Source of the DNA: an uncultured Eubacteriales bacterium
Lineage (GTDB): Bacteria > Bacillota_A > Clostridia > Oscillospirales > Acutalibacteraceae
Direction of reading: 5' to 3'
NCBI GenBank assembly: GCA_934454005.1
Contig: CAKSGI010000022.1
Span: 1-16,692, forward strand
DNA: 16,692 nucleotides
Part shown: piece by piece, positions 6,272 to 14,500 of the stretch
How positions within the stretch are numbered: position 1 is the stretch's first letter
Layout: every line of letters starts with the position of its first letter
The notes under the pieces: model-generated
Database searches by the model: none
What the model saw: only the letters and a program-made list of their open reading frames with translations
Told to the model about the DNA's origin: nothing
Translations under genes and position numbers: made by a program

Positions 6272-6745
6272 CGATTTATTCACGTAATGTCGTTAATATT
6301 ACGCAGTTCTCCTATGAACTTCTTATATTTTCATATAAGTCTAGACTATATCATAATCCTAACTTTAATTTAGGATTCCTCGCATTTCCATTTAAAAGGA
6401 TTTATTGAATCTTGTTACGATTCTACCCTACCACTTGGCTGTACTCTATTCCCTTCCATTATTACTTGATAATGTGGTTTCGATAGTCGTTGAGATTATA
6501 TTTAATTGCGTTTCTGTGAAATCATAATATAGACTTTTACACGAAAAACCTGTAGTTTTTATTTTATTGTTATTTTTCAATAAAATATTCTACTTTATAA
6601 TATTTATTTACAATTAAATATAATCTGCTGATTGCCCATTGTTTCATCTTTATGATTTTTACACTTGGTACATAAAGCTTTAGGGTGTTCCAGCATATAA
6701 CGAGGTTTTTCACTTATATATTACTATATAAGGCTACCATTATTA
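6272..6745 (-). ncRNA. Group I intron in the endolysin gene (474 nt, Twort-like)
   Basis: This is a self-splicing intron inferred from conserved elements, read on the minus strand. The 5' exon ends CUAU, which pairs with GUAG in the intron (P1, U.G at the splice site). P2 is CTTATATA-GUAA-TATATAAG. P3 is CCTCG/CGAGG. P4 is TGCTG/CAGCA within GGAACACCC...GGGCAATCAGCA. P7 is GACTAT/ATAGTC, from CAACGACTATC and ATGATATAGTC. P8 is AATCCTAA/TTAGGATT. P9 is CTTATAT-GAAA-ATATAAG. The 3' end is omega-G (6272), followed by exon GAT. Order and motifs closely follow the phage Twort orf142 IA-type introns as I recall them. There is no endonuclease ORF. Confidence 0.9.
6493..6626 (-). repeat. 16-bp perfect inverted repeat: extended P6 stem of the intron
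   Basis: AGATTATATTTAATTG (6493-6508) and its exact complement CAATTAAATATAATCT (6611-6626) enclose 102 nt that contain a further 10-bp hairpin (6560-6569 with 6578-6587). The stem sits between P4 and P7, the P6 position, and makes this intron longer than the one in the tail gene. Confidence 0.75.
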
Positions 6746-7138
6746 ATAGTGACGTTTAACTTTGTCAATTTTTATTTCATATTTATTCATTAGATATTTT
6801 GTTAAATCAACAGTGTGCTTAATAGTTGCTTCTGAAGGTTGTCCATTTTTTTCAAGACACATTTCTATGCTAACGCTATTACTATTTGTAATTCCATGCT
6901 TACCTTTTCCGTCTCCTACTGCCCAAGAGTAATTAATATCACTGTTAATTATTTGAATTATATTGTTACTATCTACAAAATAATCTGCACTAGATCCTCG
7001 ATTTCCACCATTAAAATAATTGTAATGATTTAAAGCGCCAGCCCCTGGATTTGCTGTATCATGTATACATATGTAAACAGGCTTTTGACTTCTTTTTGTA
7101 TAGTTGTATTTTACAAATTTTTGTTGAATTGTTATCAT
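6746..7138 (-). CDS. Endolysin, N-acetylmuramoyl-L-alanine amidase, exon 1
   Basis: The 5' exon encodes the first 131 residues of an Amidase_2 lysin that cuts the MurNAc-L-Ala bond of peptidoglycan. ATG at 7138 follows AAGGATG. H26 in YICIHDTANPG is the first zinc ligand; SWAVGDGKGKHG and SVSIEMCLEKNG are the conserved core strands; H130 in VKRHY is the second ligand. Unspliced, the frame ends at TAA right after Tyr131, so the catalytic site would lack its cysteine. With exon 2 the enzyme is about 322 aa, a normal length for a clostridial phage lysin. The gene follows the holin by about 70 bp, a standard lysis cassette. Confidence 0.9.
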
Positions 7139-7205
7139 TAAAACACATCCTTATTATTTTTTTATATTCGTCAACTTCGACAATTAATCATAAGTTTGTA
7201 TGTAT

Positions 7206-7604
7206 TTATTTTTCAGATTCACCTTTGTTTTTTAATATTTCTAATCCTTGTATTAGAGCTGGTGGTAATTTAACACCCATTTGTCCTAAATTTTCACAAA
7301 TAGAAGTACCTTCATTTGCAATAAATAGATAAAGACAAGCACCTCTTAATATACCAGTGTTGCCTAGTAAAATATCTATTTGTACTGCAACCAAAACAGC
7401 TATCATATATCCTGTCTTTTTTAAAAACCCAATTCTAAATTTTTTACTAGAATATTCGCCTAAACCCCAAGCTTTTATCATACCTGTACATGTGTCTATT
7501 ACTAATATAGTCAAAAAAACTATTAGAAGGGTATCTAATCCTCCCAATAGATGTCCTAGTATAGCACCAATCGTAGCTATCGCTATATTAAATTTTGTTT
7601 CCAT
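7206..7604 (-). CDS. Holin, phage_holin_4 / TcdE-like family
   Basis: The protein is 132 aa from ATG 7604 with AGGGG upstream. It has about three hydrophobic segments: roughly residues 5-40 (IAIATIGAILGHLLGGLDTLLIV and onward), 64-82 (KTGYMIAVLVAVQIDILLG) and 84-100 (GILRGACLYLFIANEG), plus the signatures DTCTGMIKAW and ANEGTSICEN of the toxin-secretion/phage-lysis holin family. It ends in a charged C-terminal tail (EILKNKGESEK). It forms membrane lesions that let the amidase reach the cell wall and time lysis. It sits directly upstream of the amidase gene. Confidence 0.9.
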   Translation of the reverse strand: METKFNIAIATIGAILGHLLGGLDTLLIVFLTILVIDTCTGMIKAWGLGEYSSKKFRIGFLKKTGYMIAVLVAVQIDILLGNTGILRGACLYLFIANEGTSICENLGQMGVKLPPALIQGLEILKNKGESEK

Positions 7605-7621
7605 TTTTATACCCCTGCACT

Positions 7622-7646
7622 TCTTAGTTAAACTTGCATACTAAGA
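7622..7646. promoter_or_regulatory. dif/att-like dyad, candidate recombinase core site
   Basis: TCTTAGT and ACTAAGA form a 7-bp perfect inverted repeat around an 11-bp centre (TAAACTTGCAT), 25 bp in total. This is close in form to a tyrosine-recombinase core site with imperfect 9-11-bp arms. It lies about 80 bp past the stop of the recombinase gene and just before the holin ribosome binding site. Its role as an attachment or resolution site is inferred. Confidence 0.4.
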
Positions 7647-7699
7647 GTATTTATTTTGTTTTTTTAGAAATCTTATCTTGTGTTTTTATTGCAAGTTTA
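7629..7699. repeat. 10-bp inverted repeat TAAACTTGCA / TGCAAGTTTA
   Basis: The arms are at 7629-7638 and 7690-7699. The left arm is the centre of the 25-bp dyad, so the dyad core sequence recurs inverted 51 bp away. Confidence 0.5.
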
Positions 7700-7715
7700 A
7701 TTTTTTATCTTGTGT
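7673..7715. repeat. 11-bp direct repeats TTATCTTGTGT
   Basis: Identical copies at 7673-7683 and 7705-7715, 32 bp apart (about three helical turns), flank the right arm of the TGCAAGTTTA repeat. Spacing and position are what arm-type integrase or accessory-protein sites would show. Confidence 0.5.
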
Positions 7716-7725
7716 GCATTAAATT

Positions 7726-8730
7726 TTAATCAAATATTTGATCTAATCCTTCTTCTTTTCTTAAGTCATAATGTTTCATAGTTGTCTCCACTGAATTATG
7801 CTGACAGACATATTTGCTTACCAATTTTATATCTTTGCCTTTATTAAGAAGATTAGTACAAGCACTAGCTTTGAATAGATGGGGATTGATTCTTCTTCCT
7901 AAAATGTCACTTAATGTATTTGTACATAATTCAGAAGCCCACTCCTTAGAAACACGTTTTATTTCTCCACGATATTTTACTGTGAAAATATCTTCATGGT
8001 CATATCCTCTTTTATCCAACCAAAGATTAGTATATTTAATACATTCTTCATTTAACATATACTCACATATCTTTCCGTCGGCACCCCTACCTTTTTCTCT
8101 AACCTTATTAGACATAATATAAGTCTTTCCTTCAGGTATACCTTGTCTAACACATTCGGCTTTAAATTGTATTATTCCACCTCGTCTAGCGCCTGAATTA
8201 AATGCGCATGCTACCCACGCAAGTCCCATATAATTTCCATCATCTAATAAAACTTCTTTTAATTTTTCATATTCTTCTTCGGTTACAGCTATTTTTTCAT
8301 ATACGTAATTTAAAGGGATATCTTTAAATGCAGTTGTAAAATTTCTAAAATTAGAATATTCCTCCATTTCATCATCATCAACAACATTATCTATTATGTA
8401 ATTACATAAAGAGCTTACAGCGCTCTTTTTGAATTTTAATGCGCTAGATGACATTCCCCTATTTACCAAATAACTCATAAACCTTGTAAAATCCCTTTTC
8501 TTTATTTTATACAAAGGTTTTCCATTACAACTTGTTTCTATCCAATAAGCAAATTGTCTTAGAGCGGATTTATATTGTTTTCTTGTATCAGCGCTTAACT
8601 GTGCTTTTGCATCAAAAAATTCTTGAATCATTTCTCTTGTTTCAGAGTTGCAAACGTTATACATTTCATCCGTCACATCAGGAAGTTTTAATGCTCTTTC
8701 TCTTACCATATTTTGATTTATTTCAGCCAT
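7726..8730 (-). CDS. Tyrosine recombinase (phage integrase/Xer-like)
   Basis: The protein is 334 aa from ATG 8730 with AAAGGATG upstream. Residues 40-115 form the SAM-like core-binding domain (LSADTRKQYKSALRQFAYWI). Residues 145-334 form the catalytic domain: R182 in NSGARRGG, K213 in VREKGRG (beta-hairpin lysine), box II H284-L-F-K287, H311 in CQHNSVETT and the nucleophile Y321 in KHYD. The usual second arginine of HxxR is lysine, and the glutamate normally following Arg-I (RxGEL) is glycine. It would catalyse site-specific integration, resolution or inversion. The location is unusual: inside the tail/lysis operon, same strand, between a CD1375-like gene and the holin. Candidate sites lie immediately downstream. 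Confidence 0.88.
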   Translation of the reverse strand: MAEINQNMVRERALKLPDVTDEMYNVCNSETREMIQEFFDAKAQLSADTRKQYKSALRQFAYWIETSCNGKPLYKIKKRDFTRFMSYLVNRGMSSSALKFKKSAVSSLCNYIIDNVVDDDEMEEYSNFRNFTTAFKDIPLNYVYEKIAVTEEEYEKLKEVLLDDGNYMGLAWVACAFNSGARRGGIIQFKAECVRQGIPEGKTYIMSNKVREKGRGADGKICEYMLNEECIKYTNLWLDKRGYDHEDIFTVKYRGEIKRVSKEWASELCTNTLSDILGRRINPHLFKASACTNLLNKGKDIKLVSKYVCQHNSVETTMKHYDLRKEEGLDQIFD

Positions 8731-8743
8731 AAATTCATCCTTT

Positions 8744-8863
8744 CTATTTATTGGAAACTTCTATTTTTTCTAATTCTTTTCTAACTTCTTCTCTCCACCT
8801 ACTTGGTACTTGCTCTAAGGTCATTTCCCCTTGTGTTATTTTCTTTACATATAATTTAACCAT
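8744..8863 (-). CDS. CD1375-like small phage protein (39 aa)
   Basis: ATG at 8863 has a very strong AAGGGGGGG ribosome binding site. The product, MVKLYVKKITQGEMTLEQVP followed by SRWREEVRKEL, matches the pattern I recall for CD1375-family mini-proteins (MVK.Y...I..G..T.EDVP..WR..V), found beside XkdX-type genes at the end of clostridial and bacillar tail modules. The function is not established. It overlaps nothing and is followed 13 bp later by the recombinase start, so it is cotranscribed with it. The gene is easily missed because of its size. Confidence 0.75.
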   Translation of the reverse strand: MVKLYVKKITQGEMTLEQVPSRWREEVRKELEKIEVSNK

Positions 8864-8878
8864 TTTTTAATCCCCCCC

Positions 8879-9214
8879 TTATAAATCCCCAATAACTTCT
8901 GCTAATTCCAATACACAGCTTTCTAAATTTGTGTATTGTTCTAATAATTCATCGTAAGATAGTTTTTCTTTTATTTCTTGTTTTTTTAATTCTTCTAAGT
9001 GCTGGATATATTTTTCTGCAACTTCTTGTACACTTAAATTACTATCTAAATTTAAATTAGCAATCAATACATCTTTATCTTCAATGTTAGTAACTCTATT
9101 ATTTTGTATTAATAGAATAACATCAGCGTTTTTTAATTCTGGCATGGAGTTTAAAACTTCCTCTGCACTTACATTATTTATACTTTCTTTTTTATCCCAT
9201 ATCTTATATTCCAT
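8879..9214 (-). CDS. Phage tail-module protein with C-terminal coiled coil (111 aa)
   Basis: ATG at 9214 follows GGAGAAGG. The N-terminal half (MEYKIWDKKESINNVSAEEV) matches a short conserved protein found next to tail fibre and XkdX/CD1375-type genes in Clostridium phages, and the centre (DVILLIQNNRVTNIEDKDVL) is a small beta-rich domain. Residues 70-111 are heptad-rich (LEELKKQEIKEKLSYDELLE, CVLELAEVIGDL). It starts 15 bp after the kelch fibre stop, so translation is probably coupled. The role is not established; assembly or attachment of the fibre is a guess from position. Confidence 0.65.
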   Translation of the reverse strand: MEYKIWDKKESINNVSAEEVLNSMPELKNADVILLIQNNRVTNIEDKDVLIANLNLDSNLSVQEVAEKYIQHLEELKKQEIKEKLSYDELLEQYTNLESCVLELAEVIGDL

Positions 9215-9228
9215 TTTTACCTTCTCCT

Positions 9229-11256
9229 TTATTCAAACTTTTCTATTATATTTAAATAGCTGTTACCACTACTATATCCACCAAGTACATACATTTCGTC
9301 GTTCGCAGAAACTGCACTAAGGGAATCCCTTTCAGATGTCAAGGCGGTATGTTCTTTCCACTTATCCGTTTTAGGGTTGTAAGAGAAAACTTTGTCCGAA
9401 TAACCTTGCGTATTATATCCTCCTGCAACATACAGTTTATCTTTTATAACACAATAGCCAAAAGAATTTTTACCTTCTGGCATAGTTGTTTTTGTAGTCC
9501 ATGTATCAGTCGCTGGATTATAGCACTCTACAACATCTGTATAACCATTACCAACGTACCCTCCAACTGCATAAATTAAATTGTCTATATTACCTACACC
9601 CAATCCAGCTCTTGCGTTTAGCATAGATGTTTTACTGCTCCATGTATTAGTAATTGTGTTATAACATTCTATTATGTTAAGATATCCACCGCCACCATAA
9701 CCACCAATAGCATAAACAAGATTGCCAACCGCAACACTAACAAGTTCATGCCGAGCTGTAATCATATTCGCTTTACTGCTCCAAAGATTAAGAGTTGCAT
9801 TATAGCTATAAACAGTATTTAGATAACTAGTTCCATAACCGCCAATAACGTAAATTGTTTTTCCAACTACAGCGCTAGATAATTTACTTGCACTACTGGG
9901 TAAACTTGCTCTAGATACCCATTTATCTGTATCGGGTTCGTATCTTTCTACAGTAGCCAAATTATTAGCCCTATATCCGCCAATAACATAAATGTCATCT
10001 CCAATCGAACAAGCTGTAAACCTAGATTTAGCGGAACTCATATTAGCTTTAGCCACCCATTTGTTTGGTTCTTTTGTTATTATAAATTCTGCAAATTTAT
10101 ATTTTATTTTTATTTCAAAATTCTTTCCGACAAATTGGCTAGGTATATTAAATGTATAGCTTAATGTACTGCCAGCAGATGTTTTATTTCCTATATGCGT
10201 GTCTTGGTTATTGTAGTATATATATATTTCATGTAGAACATTAAAAAACATATCTGTAGCTTTTATTGTACAACTAGAATTATCTATCGTAAGTTCGGCG
10301 GTTTCTGTATCGATTAAATAACAATCGTTATAATCATTTTCTTTAAAAACTAGGTGATAAACATTATCCCCCATCTTTGCAATGTCATTATTATTTCTAG
10401 TTTCTATTTGCTTAATTTTATTCGCCAAAACATTAAAACTATCTTCTTTATTGGCAACAATTCCTTTGCCAGTAACAGCTTCTGCAATTAAACTCTTTCC
10501 ATTACTGGCATTTGTAAAAACCTCGTTTATGGCTTCTATTATAGTCTTATTATTTGTTTCTAAGTTAGAGAAAGAAGCATTAGGATTAAAAGTACCATCA
10601 TTTCCTTTATCTCCTTTATCTCCCTTTAAGCTTAAAAGTTGTTCTGCTGTAAAATCTTCGTATTTAAAAGGGTCTCCTTTTTCCCCTTTTATGGTTTGTA
10701 TAGTTGAAATTTTATTATCGACATACTGTTTATTTACAAAACTTAAATCGTTAGTAAGCTGTGAGATAGATGTGGGAATATTAGGTTTATTATTTAAATC
10801 ATTATAATTATGATTATGATTTAAATTTGATTTATTTTCGTTTAATTCCTCTATTTTTTGATTAATGACATTTATTTTCTCATCTAAGTTAGGCTCTATA
10901 TTTTCTATATCACCTATATAATCCCCAATTTTTATCATTTCAGAAGATATTCTATCTATATTTTCATTTATATCTGTGTGAACATGAGAAACATCTGCTT
11001 TTTCTTTTAGTCTATTTTCTATTTGTGGTTTATTATAATAATTACCAAGATCGACATTTTCATTTATGATCAAATTATCTATTTCACTTACATCATGTCT
11101 ATGATTTACATTTGCTTTTTCATTAATATTTTTTTCTATTTTATTTATTTTACCCTCAACATTTGTACCATCTTTCATTATAACAATTGTTGATTTTGTT
11201 GTTGGGTATAAATTAATTGTTTTTTCTTTATTTTGTAACTGAATATTATTATCCAC
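9229..11256 (-). CDS. Tail fibre with HxH motifs, collagen-like runs and kelch beta-propeller
   Basis: The protein is 675 aa with a GTG start at 11256 (CGGAG, 7-nt spacer). Residues 1-190 are a fibrous N-terminal part with three HxH motifs (H52/H54, H91/H93, H147/H149), the kind that bind metal on the axis of trimeric phage fibres, followed by NKPNIPTSISQLTND. Residues 190-221 hold short Gly-X-Y runs (GEKGDP, GDKGDKGNDG). Residues 300-393 are beta-rich. Residues 394-675 contain six kelch repeats of 46-47 residues: GGY at 426, 472, 518, 565, 612 and 659, each with a Trp at 400, 446, 492, 539, 586 and 633. A six-bladed propeller at the tip is a likely receptor-binding domain; the ligand is unknown. 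Confidence 0.85.
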   Translation of the reverse strand: MDNNIQLQNKEKTINLYPTTKSTIVIMKDGTNVEGKINKIEKNINEKANVNHRHDVSEIDNLIINENVDLGNYYNKPQIENRLKEKADVSHVHTDINENIDRISSEMIKIGDYIGDIENIEPNLDEKINVINQKIEELNENKSNLNHNHNYNDLNNKPNIPTSISQLTNDLSFVNKQYVDNKISTIQTIKGEKGDPFKYEDFTAEQLLSLKGDKGDKGNDGTFNPNASFSNLETNNKTIIEAINEVFTNASNGKSLIAEAVTGKGIVANKEDSFNVLANKIKQIETRNNNDIAKMGDNVYHLVFKENDYNDCYLIDTETAELTIDNSSCTIKATDMFFNVLHEIYIYYNNQDTHIGNKTSAGSTLSYTFNIPSQFVGKNFEIKIKYKFAEFIITKEPNKWVAKANMSSAKSRFTACSIGDDIYVIGGYRANNLATVERYEPDTDKWVSRASLPSSASKLSSAVVGKTIYVIGGYGTSYLNTVYSYNATLNLWSSKANMITARHELVSVAVGNLVYAIGGYGGGGYLNIIECYNTITNTWSSKTSMLNARAGLGVGNIDNLIYAVGGYVGNGYTDVVECYNPATDTWTTKTTMPEGKNSFGYCVIKDKLYVAGGYNTQGYSDKVFSYNPKTDKWKEHTALTSERDSLSAVSANDEMYVLGGYSSGNSYLNIIEKFE

Positions 11257-11333
11257 AATATCACTCCGTTTATATTTAAATGTAATAAAGAGCGTCTTTA
11301 ATCAAAAAAAAACACCCTTTTTATTTTTTTTAA

Positions 11334-11528
11334 CTAACCATTCATTTTATTTAAAAGATATTCATATAATTCATCAACTTTTTTTTTCATTTCTTCATCA
11401 GCTTTATAACTTATTTTACTATTGTTACTATAAAGTGCACCGTCTTCTCTATACGTACTATATGTCACACCAACCCTTAGTCCATCTTTTAGCTCAATAG
11501 CATTTAACTGTGTTATTCTCTTATTCAT
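11334..11528 (-). CDS. Small phage protein (64 aa)
   Basis: ATG at 11528 overlaps the stop of the tail-hub gene by 8 nt (ATGAATAA), which implies translational coupling. A GTG at 11543 could add five residues but lies inside the ribosome-binding region. The protein (MNKRITQLNAIELKDGLRVG...) has an N-terminal beta-hairpin character and a C-terminal amphipathic helix (EEMKKKVDELYEYLLNKMN). It has no membrane segment. I recognise no family; its position between hub and fibre genes suggests an accessory tail protein. Confidence 0.6.
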   Translation of the reverse strand: MNKRITQLNAIELKDGLRVGVTYSTYREDGALYSNNSKISYKADEEMKKKVDELYEYLLNKMNG

Positions 11529-14500
11529 CTTGTTTAATCTCACTTTCTTCTTTATATTCTACTAATCTGTAGTTTTCATAACCTTTACGTTTTCCTTTGA
11601 CTTCCCAACCAAAAGAGATATCATTTTCTGCTTGTACAACAAAATAATCACTATGTCTCTCAGATACCCATATATCACCCTTTCCATACTTGGTTATAAA
11701 CACTTGATACTCGTAATCCGTACTTATAATTTCTTTAAATATATCATCTATCCAGACTATACATTCACCATTTTCTACAACACTTTCTCCGATATCACCA
11801 AACCAATAATCTGCTGTTTCGTAAGCGTTTACTAGTCGTTTACCATAACTTTTTGTTTCTTGAACGCAGTTTTTAGAACCACTTACTGCAAGTTCAGCAC
11901 AAGAAACTCTGTGAATATTGCTAATGCTGTTTCCATTAAAATTTGGAGAAGAAAGTATTTTTAAATATGCTCCACCGACTAGTTCATTGCAAGTAACCCT
12001 TGTACCACTTAAATTATCGCCATTAATATATTTTAAATTATATAATTGTTTATTGTTACAATTTATATCGCTGTTTAGATAATTAATATCAGCATAATTT
12101 ATTTCCGCATTATTCGAAACAAGTTTAGTAACGTTTACAGTACCAACACCATTTATATTCTTATTATTCATCTGCAAATGAGAATAAAAGGTTATTGCCT
12201 CGTTTGCATTTAAAACTCCACCAGTACTCCCATAGCCTATTTTTTTAGTTAGTAAATAATCTTCACAATAAACTTGATTTTTAAAGTTTGCCTTAGAGTT
12301 GAAAATTAACCAACTTTCCCCACAGTATATATTGTTTACAGTTAGAGAAGGTGTGCTTATAGATTTTATAGCATTTATGCTATCGGGTATTAAATTTCCT
12401 TGTATAGTTGTTTTAGAAGTGTTTATAACAACTTCATCTAATTTGGAATTATTATAAGAAGGATTGCAACCGTTTATAAAAAGTTTTCTTGAAGGTAATA
12501 TATAAAAATCATTTCCCATAGCCCAAAGCCTTGTAAAATTACCCTTTGTAATTTCTTGATTCCAATTTGAACCATCATCATTAAATGTTGAAAAATCTAT
12601 GTACCTATCTCCACCATTTAAACTTCGTATAACTATACCTTTATTTCCTGTTCCTTTAATATCAATATTACCTAAACGCTCACCGCCAAATACATTTATG
12701 TTATCTGTGCAAAGTTTACCACTAGTATCTACCCAGAAAACCTTATCACTGTTCTGATTATATAATTCTAATTTACCATTTTTAATAGAGAATGTTCCTT
12801 CTGAATTTTGTACGTTTTCATTTATATTATTAAAAGCCACCTGAACAGACGTAGGGCTTTGTTCTATAATTGATTTTACACCGTTATTGTCGACTTTTGT
12901 TTCTATTTTATCGCTCGCTATTTTAAAATAGCTTTCTATTTTACCGTCATCTTTAAGAAATTCAGTAACTGCTACCTGCCCTTCAACTACATTGATATAA
13001 TCTAAATAAATTACATTGTAAATATCTTTTGTTGCACCATCATGATCTATTCTAAAACTAATATAAGAAGCATCGTTATTTATTTTAAAATTTTCTTTGA
13101 TTTTAATTCCATCAAAATTAGGTTCTATATGTTCCAATAATATTTCTCTTAGTAGTTTTTTGCTAGAATTATATTCTTGCAAATATATTTGGCAACTATT
13201 AACTGCTTCTTCAATTCTTAATTTAATCGCCATAGACAACATAGAAGCATTTAATGCTTTTGCGCTTATATAAGAAGAACATATTCGTCCTTCGTTATTT
13301 CTATCGGTTGCTCTTATACCAATGTTGTCACCAGACTCGTAAAATGTAATGTTATACAATCTATCATTTTTCCATGCATCTAAATTTTTTTCTTTAAAAT
13401 TTCCGCCTGCAATTAAATTTTTTTTAGAGTTTAAAAATTCCTTAGAATTTGTAACGGTCATTATTATATTTTCTTTGGTTAGCGCTAATTCTGCTTTTTC
13501 TAGTCTTTTTTCAATACCGTTTTCAGATATAATTTTTTCTTTTACTTCTTCAACAGTAGCGGTAATACTCCCTATTGTTTGTAATATTTCAGATGTCTTT
13601 TTATTCGTATATGTGTTAGATGCATTTTCCGAAATATTTGATAACGCATCATCAAATGTTTTTGATAATAAAGCTAATGCACTTTGATATTGTTCTATCA
13701 ATAATTTAAAATCATTTAATTCATCTTCGTCTAATATATTATCTTCAACAATTTCATTTATTTTAACTATTAACGAAGTATGTTTTAAATCAAAAGAATT
13801 TTTTGCTTGATTCAAATTAGCTCTTATGCTCTCTGAAAGGAAAACACTTTCATATAAATTGTTGAACCTAGTATCTACATCCAATTTTTCTTTGTTTAAT
13901 TCATTTATTTTTTCACGTATAAAACTTAATTCTACGCCATCAATAATTCCGTCTAAAGAAATATCTCCAATATCTCTTTCTAATTCTTCTAATTTGTTAT
14001 TTACATCTGATAAATCTTTATTTATATCATTTTTGGTATTATTTATGGATAGATTTAATTTATCCGTTGTTACATATTTCTTTTCAATTTCCTCTATTTT
14101 ACCGCTTATTTTACCACTCTCAACTTGAAACATTGTTTTTGCTTCATTCAATGTTCCCTCAGTAATATCCAACATATTAGGTTTCCAATCTGTAGCCATA
14201 TTACCATTTTCCCATTGAACGTTTTTTATTTTATAATTACCATCTATATTTATTGTAGGATTTATTATAAACCCATTTTTTAAATCATTTCTGGTTTTAT
14301 ACTTCAAAAATATCCTTGTTAGTGTGTTTGCTTTAACATTATATGGTTTTGCAATTCCTATATTTGAAAATATAACGCTATTTTTTTGACTTGTAGCTAC
14401 ATTTAATATAAATGTTTTGGTATAGCCTTTTTTGTTGTTTTCATCCTCACCCATTAATTTGCAAATATAATTGCCATATGTTAAGTGTGATAGTTTAAAT

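Noticed and set aside
6839..7332. Plus-strand ORFs opposite the holin and amidase
   Set aside because: Low-complexity hydrophobic shadows of the minus-strand genes, without ribosome binding sites.
11280..11335. A-rich/T-rich hairpin between the 64-aa gene and the kelch fibre as a terminator
   Set aside because: The stem is only A/T pairs or a weak AAAGA/TCTTT; no GC-rich stem followed by a U-tract.
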